64,000 bases of DNA from Solirubrobacterales bacterium (GCA_019694145.1 JAIBCJ010000002.1:1-64000); one strand, 5' to 3'; numbered from the stretch's first letter, positions 32,312-44,345 are shown. A program made the numbers and translations. The notes: generated by a model from the letters alone, not told the origin.

Positions 32312-33255
32312 AACATCTGCTCAGCATCGATGACCTGGACCAGGAACAGATCGAAGCCCTGCTCGACCGGGCCGAAAGCTTTGCCGAAGTCTCCAGGCGG
32401 GACATCAAGAAGGTGCCGGCCCTGCGCGGCCGCACCATCGTCACCCTCTTTTACGAGGCTTCGACCCGGACCTCATCCTCCTTCGAGCTGGCGGCCAAAC
32501 GACTCTCCGCCGACGTCGTTTCGGTCAAGGCATCGGGCTCCTCGGTCGAGAAGGGCGAGTCGCTGAAGGACACGGTCGAAACCCTTTCCGCCTATGACCC
32601 GGCCGCGATCGTGATCCGGCACCCCCAGGCCGGCGCCGCGCAGATGCTGAGCCACTGGACCGACGCCGCGATCATCAACGCCGGCGACGGCATGCATCAG
32701 CATCCCAGCCAGGCGCTGCTCGACCTTTTCGCCCTCCGCCAGCGGATCGGCTCGGTCGAGGGCAGGAAGGTCTGGATCGTCGGCGACGTGCTTCACAGCC
32801 GGGTCGCCCGCTCGAACATCCAGGCCTTCTCGATGATGGGCGCCGACGTGACGATCGCCGGTCCGCCGACCCTGATCCCGCGGGGAATCGAAGCTTCCGG
32901 TTGCGAGGTGAGGCACTCGCTCGACGGGATCGAGGAAGCCGACGTGGTCTATCTGCTGAGGATGCAGCGCGAACGGATGGAAGAGAGCTTCGTCCCCTCG
33001 ATTCGCGAGTACGCGCAGCTTTTCCAGGTGAATTCCAGGCGTCTCAATCCGCGGCAGCTGGTGATGCATCCCGGGCCGGTCAACCGCGGGGTCGAGATCG
33101 GCGGCGACGTGATCGATTCCGATCGCTGCCTGATCGCCGATCAGGTGGCCTCCGGCCTGGCGGTGCGGATGGCAATCCTCTTCGAACTCCTGGCCCACGG
33201 CGGGGATGCCCGGGAAACCGCCGATGATCCGGTGCCGATCGGAGAGTCGGCATGA
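32308..33255 (+). CDS. pyrB: Aspartate carbamoyltransferase catalytic chain
   Basis: This enzyme joins carbamoyl phosphate and aspartate, the committed step of pyrimidine synthesis. The 315-residue chain has the carbamoyl-phosphate site STRTSSSFELAAKRL near residue 53, the HPSQALLDLFALR block, the later LLRMQRERM and MHPGPVNRGVEI. Length is typical for the catalytic subunit of the class without PyrI. It overlaps pyrR and pyrC by four bases each, so the operon is strongly coupled. Confidence 0.96.
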   Translation: MKHLLSIDDLDQEQIEALLDRAESFAEVSRRDIKKVPALRGRTIVTLFYEASTRTSSSFELAAKRLSADVVSVKASGSSVEKGESLKDTVETLSAYDPAAIVIRHPQAGAAQMLSHWTDAAIINAGDGMHQHPSQALLDLFALRQRIGSVEGRKVWIVGDVLHSRVARSNIQAFSMMGADVTIAGPPTLIPRGIEASGCEVRHSLDGIEEADVVYLLRMQRERMEESFVPSIREYAQLFQVNSRRLNPRQLVMHPGPVNRGVEIGGDVIDSDRCLIADQVASGLAVRMAILFELLAHGGDARETADDPVPIGESA

Positions 33256-34646
33256 ACGAGGTGATGGACGGCCTGCCGGACGAGGGGCCCGAAACCGGGG
33301 CGCTCTCGGCGCCGCTGGTCCAGCGACCGGGTCCGGACGCGACCCTGCTGATTCGCGGTGCCAGCCTGCTCGACCCCGTCGCGGGCATCGATGGCCGGTA
33401 CGACCTGCTGATCGAAGACGGCCGGATCGCCCGCCTCGGGGACGCGGGAGGCATCGAAGCCGGCGACGGAGTCGAGGTGATTGAAGCCGAAGGTCTTCAC
33501 GTCTTCCCGGCCTTCTTCGATCCCCATGTCCACTTCCGGACCCCGGGCCAGGAATACAAGGAGGACCTTGAAACCGGCACCCGCTCCGCCGCGGCGGGCG
33601 GTTACGGCGGAGTGATCGCGATGGCCAATACCTCGCCACCCGTTTCATCAGCCGAACAGATCGAAGCCCTGCGGGACCGCGCTTCCCGTGTTGCCTCGAT
33701 CCCGGTCGGCTTCAGCGCGACCGTCACCCGGGACATGAAGGGGACCGAGCTAACCGACATGGCCGAGCTCAGGCAGGCCGGCGCGGTCGCCTTCACCGAT
33801 GACGGACTGCCGATTGCCAGCCCCCGGATTCTGCGTCGGGCTCTTCAGTACCAGGCAATGACCGGCGGCCGGATCGCCCTCCACGAAGAGGATCCGGAAC
33901 TCTCCGGCAAGGGCGTAATGAACGAAGGGGTCGTCTCCTCGGAACTGGGCCTGAGGGGTGTTCCCTCGATCTCCGAATCGACCATGATCGGCCGGGACGC
34001 CGCGATCGCCGGTTACGAAGGCGGGGCGATCCAGATCCAGCATCTCTCCGCGGTCGAATCGATCGAACAGATCCGCCGGGCCAAGGCCGACGGCGTGAAC
34101 ATCACCTGCGAGGTCACCCCGCATCACCTCTGTTTGACCGATGAGGCGGTGCGTGACCTCGACGCCTCGAAGCACAAGATGAACCCGCCGCTACGGACCG
34201 AGACCGACCGGCAGGCGCTGATCGAGGCGCTGGTCGACGGCACGATCGACTGCATCGCGACCGATCACGCACCCCATGCGATTCACGAGAAGGAGGTGCC
34301 GTATGAGGCCGCCAACATGGGCGTGACCGGCCTCGAGACGGCCTTTTCCTCGATCTACACGGAACTGGTGCTGCCCGGTCGGATCAGCCTTGAGTTACTG
34401 GTCGAAAAGCTCGGCTGCGGCGGTGCGCCCTTCGACATCGAACCGTTCAGTCTGGCCGAGGGGAGCCGGGCCAACCTGTGCCTCGTCGACCTCGAGGCCG
34501 AATGGGTGGTCGGCGAAGACGGCTACGAAAGCCGCTCGGTCAACTCCTGGTGCGCCGGCGAGAAGCTGCGCGGCAGGGTGCTCGTGACTCTGGCCGACGG
34601 GCAGGTCGCCTTCCGGCTTAGATCCTTCAGTCTGGGCGTGGCATGA
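33252..34646 (+). CDS. pyrC: Dihydroorotase
   Basis: This zinc amidohydrolase closes carbamoyl-aspartate to dihydroorotate. The 464-residue protein has the metal motif DPHVHFRTPGQEYKED, the later EVTPHHLCLTDE and the catalytic aspartate in ATDHAPHAIHEKE. It is of the class I type (about 430-460 residues), with about 35 residues in front of the first beta domain. The residue aligned with the carboxylated lysine of other family members is not obvious; the class I enzymes vary here. It overlaps pyrB and carA by four bases. Confidence 0.94.
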   Translation: MNEVMDGLPDEGPETGALSAPLVQRPGPDATLLIRGASLLDPVAGIDGRYDLLIEDGRIARLGDAGGIEAGDGVEVIEAEGLHVFPAFFDPHVHFRTPGQEYKEDLETGTRSAAAGGYGGVIAMANTSPPVSSAEQIEALRDRASRVASIPVGFSATVTRDMKGTELTDMAELRQAGAVAFTDDGLPIASPRILRRALQYQAMTGGRIALHEEDPELSGKGVMNEGVVSSELGLRGVPSISESTMIGRDAAIAGYEGGAIQIQHLSAVESIEQIRRAKADGVNITCEVTPHHLCLTDEAVRDLDASKHKMNPPLRTETDRQALIEALVDGTIDCIATDHAPHAIHEKEVPYEAANMGVTGLETAFSSIYTELVLPGRISLELLVEKLGCGGAPFDIEPFSLAEGSRANLCLVDLEAEWVVGEDGYESRSVNSWCAGEKLRGRVLVTLADGQVAFRLRSFSLGVA

Positions 34647-35770
34647 GCGAAGCAACAGCCGGATATGTACTGCTGGAAGACGGCAGCCGTTTTGACGGGA
34701 TCCTCTGCGGCGCAACCGAAGGCGGGGTGGGGGAAGTCGTCTTCAACACGGCGATGACCGGCTACCAGGAGGCGGTTACCGACCCTTCCTACGCCGGCCA
34801 GATCATCACCTTCACCTACACGATGATCGGCAACTACGGGGTATCGGCCGGGGCGATGGAATCGGGCGCAGCCCACGCTCGCGGGGTGATCATGCGGGAC
34901 GCCAGAAACAACTCGGACGCGGCCAGCGCCGAAGGCGGCTGGCTCGACTGGCTCGAGGCCAACGGCGTCTGGGCGATCACCGGGGTGAACACCCGGGCGC
35001 TGGTCCGCCACATCCGCGACAAGGGCGCGATGCGCGGCGGCATATTCCCGGCGAGCCTTTCCACCGGAGATGCGATGGCCCGGATCGAGGCCGAACCGAC
35101 CATGGCCGGCTCCGACTTCGCCTCGCAGGTCAGTCCCGAAGCACCGATCGAACATGACGGCAGCGGCCCTCACGTGGTCGCCCTGGACACCGGCATCAAG
35201 GCTTCGATCGTCAACCAGTTCCTCGAAAGGGACTGCCGGGTCACACTGCTGCCCTGCCTCACCCCCGCCGAAGAGGTGATGGCCCGGGAACCCGACCTGC
35301 TCTTCCTCGCCAACGGACCGGGCGACCCGGCCGCGGTATCGGCCGTGACCGAAACGGTGCGGGAACTGATCGGAACCAGGCCGATGGTCGGCATCTGCCT
35401 CGGCCACCAACTGCTCAGCCGGGCGGTCGGCCTCGAAACCTTCAAGCTGCCCTTCGGCCACCGCGGATCAAACCATCCGGTCAAGGACCTCGAGACCGGG
35501 GTGATCGAGATCACTTCCCAGAACCACGGTTTCGCGGTGGTCGGGCCCGATGGCAAGGGCACGATCGAAAACGACGAACCGGTGCGCTGGCAGACCGGTC
35601 ACGGCGAGGCGGTGCTTTCACACATCAACCTCTACGACCGCACGGTCGAGGGGCTGCGACTCCCGGACGCGAAGGCGATGACCGTCCAGCATCACCCCGA
35701 GGCCGGGCCGGGGCCGCGCGATGCCCGCCACCTCTTCGACCGTTTCCTCGACCTGGCAAAGGAAGGCTGA
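34643..35770 (+). CDS. carA: Carbamoyl-phosphate synthase small subunit
   Basis: CarA is the glutaminase subunit that delivers ammonia to CarB. The 375-residue protein has the N-terminal small domain with FNTAMTGYQEAVTDPSY and the class I amidotransferase domain with the nucleophile cysteine in GICLGHQLLSRAVG and the His-Glu of QHHPEAGPGP. The distance to carB is six bases. It serves both arginine and pyrimidine synthesis but here belongs to the PyrR-controlled operon. Confidence 0.95.
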   Translation: MSEATAGYVLLEDGSRFDGILCGATEGGVGEVVFNTAMTGYQEAVTDPSYAGQIITFTYTMIGNYGVSAGAMESGAAHARGVIMRDARNNSDAASAEGGWLDWLEANGVWAITGVNTRALVRHIRDKGAMRGGIFPASLSTGDAMARIEAEPTMAGSDFASQVSPEAPIEHDGSGPHVVALDTGIKASIVNQFLERDCRVTLLPCLTPAEEVMAREPDLLFLANGPGDPAAVSAVTETVRELIGTRPMVGICLGHQLLSRAVGLETFKLPFGHRGSNHPVKDLETGVIEITSQNHGFAVVGPDGKGTIENDEPVRWQTGHGEAVLSHINLYDRTVEGLRLPDAKAMTVQHHPEAGPGPRDARHLFDRFLDLAKEG

Positions 35771-35776
35771 ACCGCG

Positions 35777-38843
<3,067 letters not shown>

Positions 38844-38854
<11 letters not shown>

Positions 38855-39722
38855 CCCGGCCGCCACGCCTGACCGGGTTCAGGCGCCGTTCGGACGGCGA
38901 CTCTGCGAAGTCGCTGAAACGAGGCCCTCGGGCGGCTACCGGATCTTCACGCTGATCGACCCCGAAGGCCCGGCCCCGGCCCCGGGCCAGTTCTTCATGC
39001 TGGCCGCCGCGCCCGACTGGGCGAGGGAGGGCGGCCGTCCGTACCTGCCGCGGGCGATCTCCCATGCCCGGTTCACACGGCACCCCGGCTCCGGGCAGCG
39101 ACTTGACTTCCTGATCGACGAGGTCGGCCCGGGAACTTCGAGGCTCGCGGAGATGAAGCCGGGAGATCAATGCTGGGTGGCCGGGCCGTTCGGTGGCCGC
39201 TTCAGCCTGCCTCGCAAGCTCAATCCGCAGGCCGCCGGGGCGATCCTGGTCGGCGGCGGGATCGGCATCGCGCCGATGGCGGTGCTGCGCCGTGAACTCG
39301 TCGACCGCGGGATTCCCTCCCGCAGCCTGCTCGGATTCCGTGATCAGGCGCATTCCGGCGGGGTGGAAGAACTCTTCGGCTGCGAGGAGACGAGGCTCGC
39401 CTTCGAGGACGGCAGCTCCGGCCACAAGGGTTACGTGACCGACCTGCTGCTCCAGCTGCTCGAAGGTGACGATTCCGCCTCGGCCGCCGTCTACTCCTGC
39501 GGACCGCCGGCGATGCTGGAGGCCGTTCGCCGGATCTGCCTTGAGCGGGAGGTCCCGGTCGAGCTCGCCCTCGAATCGCCGATGGCCTGCGGGTACGGAG
39601 CCTGCTTCGGCTGCGCCGTGCCAAAGGCGGACGGCGGCTACCTGAGACTCTGCATCGACGGCCCGGTCGTCCGTGGCGACGAGATCGCCACCGCGATGGC
39701 AGGAGAGCCGGCCGTTGACTGA
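38844..39722 (+). CDS. pyrK: Dihydroorotate dehydrogenase electron-transfer subunit
   Basis: PyrK passes electrons from PyrD to NAD+ through FAD and a [2Fe-2S] cluster. The 292-residue protein has a ferredoxin-reductase-like FAD domain with GQFFMLAA, the NAD domain with GGGIGIAPM near residue 139, the [12 protein letters not shown] motif and the C-terminal cluster cysteines in [15 protein letters not shown] with a fourth Cys in [13 protein letters not shown] 38844 begins inside the end of carB. With the following pyrD it makes a class 1B, NAD-linked dihydroorotate dehydrogenase. Confidence 0.92.
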
Positions 39723-40671
39723 ATCGGCAAAAGCGGCAGAACCGCTCCCGGTCATGGATCTCTCCACCGGGATCTGCGGAATTCCCCTCAGCGGTCCCGT
39801 GCTGAACGGTTCGGGGACCTTCGATGCGCTGGCCGCCCGCCGGGTCTTCGGCGACGCGCTGATCGAGGACTTCCCCTTCGACTGTTACGTCTCGAAGACG
39901 ATCACCATGAACCCGCGTCCCGGCAACCCGCCCTACCGGCTCTGGGAGACCCCGTCGGGGATGATCAACTCGATCGGACTGCCCGGCCCGGGCCTGGACG
40001 GATTCCTCGAAAACGACCTAGGGGCCCTGGCCGAAATCGGGGTGCCCCTGATCGTTTCGGTCATGGCCGACAGCGCCGAAGACTTCGCCACCCTCGTCGA
40101 GCGGGTCGCGGCCAGGGATGAGGTGGCCGGGATCGAACTCAATGTTTCCTGCCCCAACGTCCACTCCGGACTGATCGTCGGCGAGCAGCCCGCCGAGACC
40201 GAGGCCCTGATGAAGGCGCTGCGGCCGCTGACCGGCAAGCCGCTGATCGTCAAGTTGACGCCCAACGTGGCCAACCCTCAAGAGGTGGCTGTTGCGGCCG
40301 AGGCCGGGGGAGCCGACTCGGTCTCGATGATCAACACGATCAAGGCGGCCGCGATCGACCCGGCTTCCAGCCGAACCTGGCTTGGCGCCGGAGCCGGCGG
40401 ACTCTCGGGGCCGGCGGTCAGGCCGATCGCCCTGGCCCAGGTGCGGGCGGTTTCATCAGCGGTCGGAATCCCGGTGGTCGGCATGGGCGGCATCAGTGAC
40501 GCCGAGTCGGCACTCGAGTTCATCCTGGCCGGCGCCGAGGTGATTGCGGTCGGTACCGAGAACTTCCGCAACCCCCGGGCCGGGGCGGCCGTGACCGAGG
40601 GTCTTCCGCTTGCTCTCCGGCGCCGCGGGTTCGGCAGCCTGGCCGAGGCCCGGGCGGCCACGATCGGCTGA
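39715..40671 (+). CDS. pyrD: Dihydroorotate dehydrogenase, class 1B catalytic subunit
   Basis: PyrD oxidises dihydroorotate to orotate with FMN. The 318-residue TIM-barrel protein has the N-terminal GPVLNGSGTF, the INSIGLPGPGLDGF segment, the catalytic cysteine in NVSCPNVHSG and the FMN-phosphate motif GMGGISDAESALEFILAGA. TTG 39715, with AGGAGAG eight bases ahead, overlaps pyrK by eight bases; ATG 39754 is a shorter alternative. It ends the operon: pyrF and pyrE are not in this window. Confidence 0.93.
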   Translation: MTESAKAAEPLPVMDLSTGICGIPLSGPVLNGSGTFDALAARRVFGDALIEDFPFDCYVSKTITMNPRPGNPPYRLWETPSGMINSIGLPGPGLDGFLENDLGALAEIGVPLIVSVMADSAEDFATLVERVAARDEVAGIELNVSCPNVHSGLIVGEQPAETEALMKALRPLTGKPLIVKLTPNVANPQEVAVAAEAGGADSVSMINTIKAAAIDPASSRTWLGAGAGGLSGPAVRPIALAQVRAVSSAVGIPVVGMGGISDAESALEFILAGAEVIAVGTENFRNPRAGAAVTEGLPLALRRRGFGSLAEARAATIG

Positions 40672-40734
40672 GCCGGCTCTTACCGAACGGGCGCCCGCCG
40701 GACATGCCCGGCCGGTGACCGGTTCCGCCTCGCC

Positions 40735-40757
40735 CTCAACCTCGAGTCGAGGTTGAG
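40735..40757 (+). terminator. Perfect hairpin after the pyrimidine operon
   Basis: CTCAACCTCGA-G-TCGAGGTTGAG is an 11-bp perfect inverted repeat 63 bases after the pyrD stop. There is no T-run after it, so it may stop transcription inefficiently or protect the mRNA end. Confidence 0.5.
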
Positions 40758-40820
40758 ATGGATTTGCCCGAAATCGGCACTTTTCGGGGGTTTTCGGCCT
40801 CCAAACTTCTCGCCAGTGGC

Positions 40821-40826
40821 TATACT
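40821..40826 (+). promoter_or_regulatory. -10 box of mihF
   Basis: TATACT lies 11 bases before ATG 40838. A start of transcription about seven bases on would leave a leader of only a few bases. No strong -35 box is visible. Confidence 0.4.
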
Positions 40827-40837
40827 CGCCGCCTTCC

Positions 40838-41179
40838 ATGGCCCCGACCTCGAAGACCGTATCCAGCCCGCCGGAAGCCCCGGAAAGGTCCCTCGACCAG
40901 AGGATGGACGCACTCAAGAGGGCCAACAATATTCGCACCGCCAGGGCCCAGCTGAAGCGGGACCTCAAGGCCGGTCGCACCACGATCACCGAGGTTCTCG
41001 ACGAGCCGCCGGAATACCTCCTGACCGCCAAGGTCTTCGACATGCTGCTCGCCGTTCCGAAGTACGGCAGGGTCAAGACCAACCGGATCCTCAAGCAGTG
41101 CAAGGTCAGTCCCGCCAAGACCATCGGCGGACTCAGCGCCCGCCAGCGCCAGGAACTCGTAAGCCTCCTCCAGCGTTAA
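40838..41179 (+). CDS. mihF: Actinobacterial integration host factor
   Basis: The 113-residue protein matches the actinobacterial IHF (mIHF/sIHF), a nucleoid protein with a helix-two-turn-helix fold. It has an N-terminal helix with RTARAQLKRDLKAGRTTITEVLD and the DNA-contact segment LLAVPKYGRVKTNRILKQC, then KTIGGLSARQRQELVSLLQ. It is unrelated to the enterobacterial IHF. Its position between pyrD and gmk is the characteristic actinobacterial gene order and a strong clue to the phylum. Its TAA stop overlaps the first unit of a 22-bp tandem repeat. Confidence 0.9.
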   Translation: MAPTSKTVSSPPEAPERSLDQRMDALKRANNIRTARAQLKRDLKAGRTTITEVLDEPPEYLLTAKVFDMLLAVPKYGRVKTNRILKQCKVSPAKTIGGLSARQRQELVSLLQR

Positions 41180-41266
41180 CCCGGGCAAGCACCAGCCTCA
41201 ACCCAGGCAGGCACCAGCCTCAACCCGGGTAAGCACCAGCTCAAACCCGGGCAGGCAGCAAGACAG
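41178..41266 (+). repeat. 22-bp tandem repeat, about four copies
   Basis: Four units of about 22 bp start at 41178, 41200, 41222 and 41244. The consensus is AACCCGGGCAAGCACCAGCC followed by TC. The first three differ at few positions, the fourth has drifted, and a fifth partial start follows. The array begins on the stop codon of mihF. There are no spacers, so it is not a CRISPR array. Confidence 0.7.
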
Positions 41267-41290
41267 AACCCGCGGCAAGCAGGGCTCTCC

Positions 41291-41683
41291 CGAGATCCGG
41301 TTTTCCGCCAAATACCGCACCCAACTCCGATCTCGCCCGTTCCCCACTCATGATCCGTGAAGGGTGCCGCAGGTTTGCGCCCACAGAGGTAACAAACCTG
41401 CTGTACCGACCAAAGACGAGGCCGAATACCCAACCCTGGAGGCGGCAAGCAGCTGCGGGCCACCTGAATTCCCCCGTCACTTGCCCTGTTCCACCCGGGT
41501 GGGTCGGATAACCGGTACCTGGGCCGGAAAACCGACCCACGAGTCTTCCGAACCGGACCGGGCGTTGGGGTGGGTCGGGTTTCCGGGGCTGGTGACGGAA
41601 ATCCGCCCCAGCGGCATCGAGGCACGGTCCGGGTTGATCGAGATCTGGGTTGGGGGCGGTATTTGGCAGAAAGTGGGATCTCG
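41291..41683. repeat. Element bounded by 45-bp inverted repeats
   Basis: The 45 bases at 41291-41335 and the reverse complement of 41639-41683 agree at 38 positions, sharing the core GCCAAATACCGC and CCCAAC. Each arm itself starts CGAGATC and ends GATCTCG. Between them lie smaller palindromes, including GTGGGTCGG/CCGACCCAC (41499-41540) and CAGGTTTG/CAAACCTG (41371-41402). No gene is seen inside. It resembles a small non-coding mobile element or a structured gmk leader. The whole 41180-41741 gap holds no coding region that I can support. Confidence 0.55.
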
Positions 41684-41725
41684 CGAAAGACAGGCTGGGG
41701 TTGCGTTGGCTTCCGGAGTGGCGGG

Positions 41726-41731
41726 TAGGCT
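41726..41731 (+). promoter_or_regulatory. -10 box of gmk
   Basis: TAGGCT ends ten bases before ATG 41742 and gives a leader of three or four bases for the gmk-rpoZ-coaBC-dtd transcript. Confidence 0.35.
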
Positions 41732-41741
41732 GGTCGGTCCT

Positions 41742-42323
41742 ATGTCTGGTCCATCTCCGTCGAAGGTCTTCGTGATCACCGGTCCGTCCGGGGTGGGGAA
41801 GGGCAGCCTGATTTCGCTGCTGCGACACCGGATTCCGGAGCTTGAATTGAGCACTTCGGCCACCACCCGATCACCACGAACCGGCGAACAGCAGGGAGTC
41901 GATTATCACTTCCTCGATCAGGACGAGTTCCTCGAAAAGGTCGCTGCCGGAGAGTTCCTCGAGCACGCCGCATACAGCGGCAACCATTACGGGACACTGC
42001 GCTCCGAGGTCGAGGGCAGGGTGGCGGCCGGACATCCGGTGGTGCTCGAAATCGAGGTTCAGGGTGCCCGCCAGGTAGCGGAATCGATGCCGGAGGCGAC
42101 GCAGATCTTCATCGCGCCCCCGGAACTCGCCGCCCTGAAGCAACGGCTGGAGGGGAGGGGGACCGATTCACCGGAGGCGATCGGTCGCCGGCTCGAGGTT
42201 GCGGAGGAGGAGCTCGCGGCCCGTGACGAGTTCCATCACGTGGTGGTCAACGATGAACTCGAGGCTGCGCTCGACGAGCTCGAAGCCATAGTTCGTGGCA
42301 AGCTGTCACAATCAGATCAATGA
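41742..42323 (+). CDS. gmk: Guanylate kinase
   Basis: Guanylate kinase phosphorylates GMP to GDP. The 193-residue protein has the P-loop GPSGVGKGSL at residues 13-22, the GMP-binding STSATTRSPRTGEQQGVDYHF, EHAAYSGNHYGT and EIEVQGARQV. The open frame reaches back into the repeat block, but the conserved domain begins just after ATG 41742, and the length is right. It overlaps rpoZ by four bases. The order mihF-gmk-rpoZ-coaBC is typical of Actinobacteria. Confidence 0.95.
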   Translation: MSGPSPSKVFVITGPSGVGKGSLISLLRHRIPELELSTSATTRSPRTGEQQGVDYHFLDQDEFLEKVAAGEFLEHAAYSGNHYGTLRSEVEGRVAAGHPVVLEIEVQGARQVAESMPEATQIFIAPPELAALKQRLEGRGTDSPEAIGRRLEVAEEELAARDEFHHVVVNDELEAALDELEAIVRGKLSQSDQ

Positions 42324-42553
42324 TCAAGCCTCGCGTCGACCATCTTCTCCAGCATTCGGACTCGCATTATGCGGCCGTGGTTCTGGCTGCCCGCCGGGCG
42401 CGCCAGATCAACAGTTACTACCAGAGCCTCAACGAAGGCGGCTACGGCGATTACCCGCCGCCCATGGTTCCGGCCGAGCCGGGCAAGGGTGCGTTGACTC
42501 TCGCTCTGGAAGAGGTCGCCACCGGCAAACTCAAGTACGAGTACCGCTCGTAG
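42320..42553 (+). CDS. rpoZ: RNA polymerase omega subunit
   Basis: The 77-residue protein supports RNA polymerase assembly by wrapping the beta' C-terminus. It has the family's central ALVLAARRARQIN-like stretch (here VVLAARRARQINSYYQSLNE) and the C-terminal LTLALEEVATGKLKYEY. Its length is in the normal actinobacterial range. The overlap with gmk (ATGA) indicates coupling, and coaBC follows after 40 bases with GAGG upstream of its ATG. Confidence 0.88.
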   Translation: MIKPRVDHLLQHSDSHYAAVVLAARRARQINSYYQSLNEGGYGDYPPPMVPAEPGKGALTLALEEVATGKLKYEYRS

Positions 42554-42593
42554 GCTGCGACCCGGGCCCAAGCCCGCTGAAGAGGTAACCGAT

Positions 42594-43829
42594 ATGGCGA
42601 AGATCCTGCTTGGTGTAAGCGGCGGGATCGCGGCCTACAAGGCAGTCGAGTTCGTGCGCCTGGCGACCGGAGCCGGGCACTCGGTGCGGGTGTTGATGAC
42701 CTCGGCCGCCCGCAAGTTCGTCGGCCCGGACACCTTCGAGGGAATCCTCGGTGCGCCGGTCCTCACCTCCGAATTTGAACGGGACCCGATGCGGGGCACG
42801 TTTCCCGGCGAGGAGTTGCCGGAACACGATCCGATCGGCCATCTCGCGGTGGCCGAGTCGGCAGATGTCTACCTGGTCGCCCCGGCGTCGGCCAACACGA
42901 TCGCCAAACTGGCGACCGGCCAGGCCGACTCGATCCTGACCACCGCCTTCCTCGCCTTCGAGGGTCCGCGGCTGGTCGCCCCGGCGATGAACGAGCGGAT
43001 GTATCTCTCGGGAGCCACCCAGGGGAACCTTTCCCGGCTGCGGCAGATGGGGGTGGAGGTAATCGATCCCGGGGTCGGCCGCCTCGCTTCGAAGGGCGAA
43101 GCCGGGGTCGGCCGCCTGCCCGAGCCAACCGAGCTGCTGGAACGGGTCGAGGCCGCCCTCGACGAGGAGAAGTCGGCGGACCTCGAGGGTCTGCGGGTGC
43201 TGGTCACGGCCGGGGGCACCCGCGAGGGGATCGATCCGGTCCGCTACATCGGCAACCGCTCCTCCGGCCGGATGGGGCTTGCCCTGGCCGAGCGGGCCCG
43301 CAAGCGCGGGGCGGAGGTGACCGTGATCTGCGCCAACGTGAACCTGCCGGCCCCGGCGGGAGTGAGAAGGGTGGATGTCGAATCGACGGTCGACCTCGCC
43401 CGGGCATGTCGCGAACAGTTCCCGGCCCATGACCTGCTGCTGATGGCGGCGGCGCCGGCGGACTTCACCGTGGCCGATACCTCGAACGAAAAGCTGTCCC
43501 GGACCGGGGGCGAGTTCACCCTGACCCTGGTTCCGACCGAGGACATTCTCGCCGGCCTCGCCGCGAACCGGATCGATGGTCAGACCGTGGTCGGTTTCGC
43601 CGCGCAGCATGGTGGCGACGCGATTGGCCGGGCCCGGCAGAAGCTGGAGCGAAAAGGGGCGGACATGATCGTCCTCAATGACGTATCCGACCGGACGATC
43701 GGCTTCGACTCGGACGAGAACGCGGTGACGCTGGTCACCGGGTCCGGCGAGCGGGAGATCCCCAAGGCACCGAAGACCGAGATCGCCGACCGCATCCTCG
43801 ACCGTGCGGTCGAACTCCGCGCCGGCTGA
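42594..43829 (+). CDS. coaBC: Phosphopantothenoylcysteine synthetase/decarboxylase
   Basis: CoaBC makes 4'-phosphopantetheine in coenzyme A synthesis. The 411-residue protein has the N-terminal flavoprotein decarboxylase with GGIAAYKAVEFVR, the LVAPASANTIAKLA block and APAMNERMY. The C-terminal CTP-dependent synthetase (from about residue 200) has VTAGGTREGIDPVRYIGNRS, FVQ-like AAPADF and the KPK-type LERKGADMIVLNDV. It overlaps dtd (TGATG). The decarboxylase His in GHLAVAESADV fits. Confidence 0.94.
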   Translation: MAKILLGVSGGIAAYKAVEFVRLATGAGHSVRVLMTSAARKFVGPDTFEGILGAPVLTSEFERDPMRGTFPGEELPEHDPIGHLAVAESADVYLVAPASANTIAKLATGQADSILTTAFLAFEGPRLVAPAMNERMYLSGATQGNLSRLRQMGVEVIDPGVGRLASKGEAGVGRLPEPTELLERVEAALDEEKSADLEGLRVLVTAGGTREGIDPVRYIGNRSSGRMGLALAERARKRGAEVTVICANVNLPAPAGVRRVDVESTVDLARACREQFPAHDLLLMAAAPADFTVADTSNEKLSRTGGEFTLTLVPTEDILAGLAANRIDGQTVVGFAAQHGGDAIGRARQKLERKGADMIVLNDVSDRTIGFDSDENAVTLVTGSGEREIPKAPKTEIADRILDRAVELRAG

Positions 43830-44245
43830 TGCGGGCACTGGTTCAGCGGGTTACCCGGGCCTCGGTCGCGGTCGAAGGCGAGATCGTCTCGGAGATCGGC
43901 CCGGGGATGCTCGTTCTGCTGGGAGTGAAAAAGGGCGACACCGAAGCCGAGGCCGAAAAGGTCGCGGCCAAACTGCTCAAACTCCGGGTCTTCGAAGACG
44001 GCGAAGGCCGCATGAACGAACCGCCCGGCGAACGCGAGATTCTCTGCATTAGCCAGTTCACCCTCTACGGCGACACCCGCAAGGGCAACCGCCCGAGCTG
44101 GATTGAAGCCGCGGGCGGGGAGGAAGCCGAACCGCTTTACGACCTCGTCTGCGAAAAGCTCGACGCGAAGAAGGGCATCTTCGGTGCCGACATGAAGGTC
44201 GAACTCGTGAACGACGGCCCGGTCACCCTTCTGGTCGAAACCTGA
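43829..44245 (+). CDS. dtd: D-aminoacyl-tRNA deacylase
   Basis: Dtd removes D-amino acids, and glycine, mischarged on tRNA. The 138-residue protein starts MRALVQRVTRASV and has the two signature motifs SQFTLYGDTRKGNRPSW and the Gly-cisPro NDGPVTLLVE near the C-terminus. The length is slightly below the 145-150 norm. It closes the gmk operon and is followed by a symmetric terminator. Confidence 0.93.
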   Translation: MRALVQRVTRASVAVEGEIVSEIGPGMLVLLGVKKGDTEAEAEKVAAKLLKLRVFEDGEGRMNEPPGEREILCISQFTLYGDTRKGNRPSWIEAAGGEEAEPLYDLVCEKLDAKKGIFGADMKVELVNDGPVTLLVET

Positions 44246-44270
44246 CCCGGAGAACACCGCGAGATCCGAG

Positions 44271-44293
44271 TTTTTCGTCACTGTGACGAAAAA
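44271..44293. terminator. Bidirectional terminator after dtd
   Basis: TTTTTCGTCA-CTG-TGACGAAAAA is a perfect 10-bp inverted repeat with A/T ends that would work in both directions. It lies 25 bases beyond the dtd stop and separates this operon from rimP-nusA. Confidence 0.8.
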
Positions 44294-44314
44294 GTCGGAG
44301 CCCGCTGTTCCTGG

Positions 44315-44345
44315 TTGCTGCCCGACTTGATATTCGGGCTATACT
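44315..44345 (+). promoter_or_regulatory. Promoter of the rimP-nusA operon
   Basis: TTGCTG (44315-44320) and TATACT (44340-44345) are 19 bases apart and lie just after the dtd terminator. Transcription would begin near 44352 and then meet the leader terminator at 44380. Confidence 0.55.

Noticed and set aside
41178-41266. Tandem repeats considered as a CRISPR array
   Set aside because: The 22-bp units are adjacent with no unique spacers, and no cas genes are present.
41364-41741. Upstream extension of the gmk frame
   Set aside because: It covers the repeat block and lacks conserved sequence. Guanylate kinase begins at 41742, where a -10 box is near.
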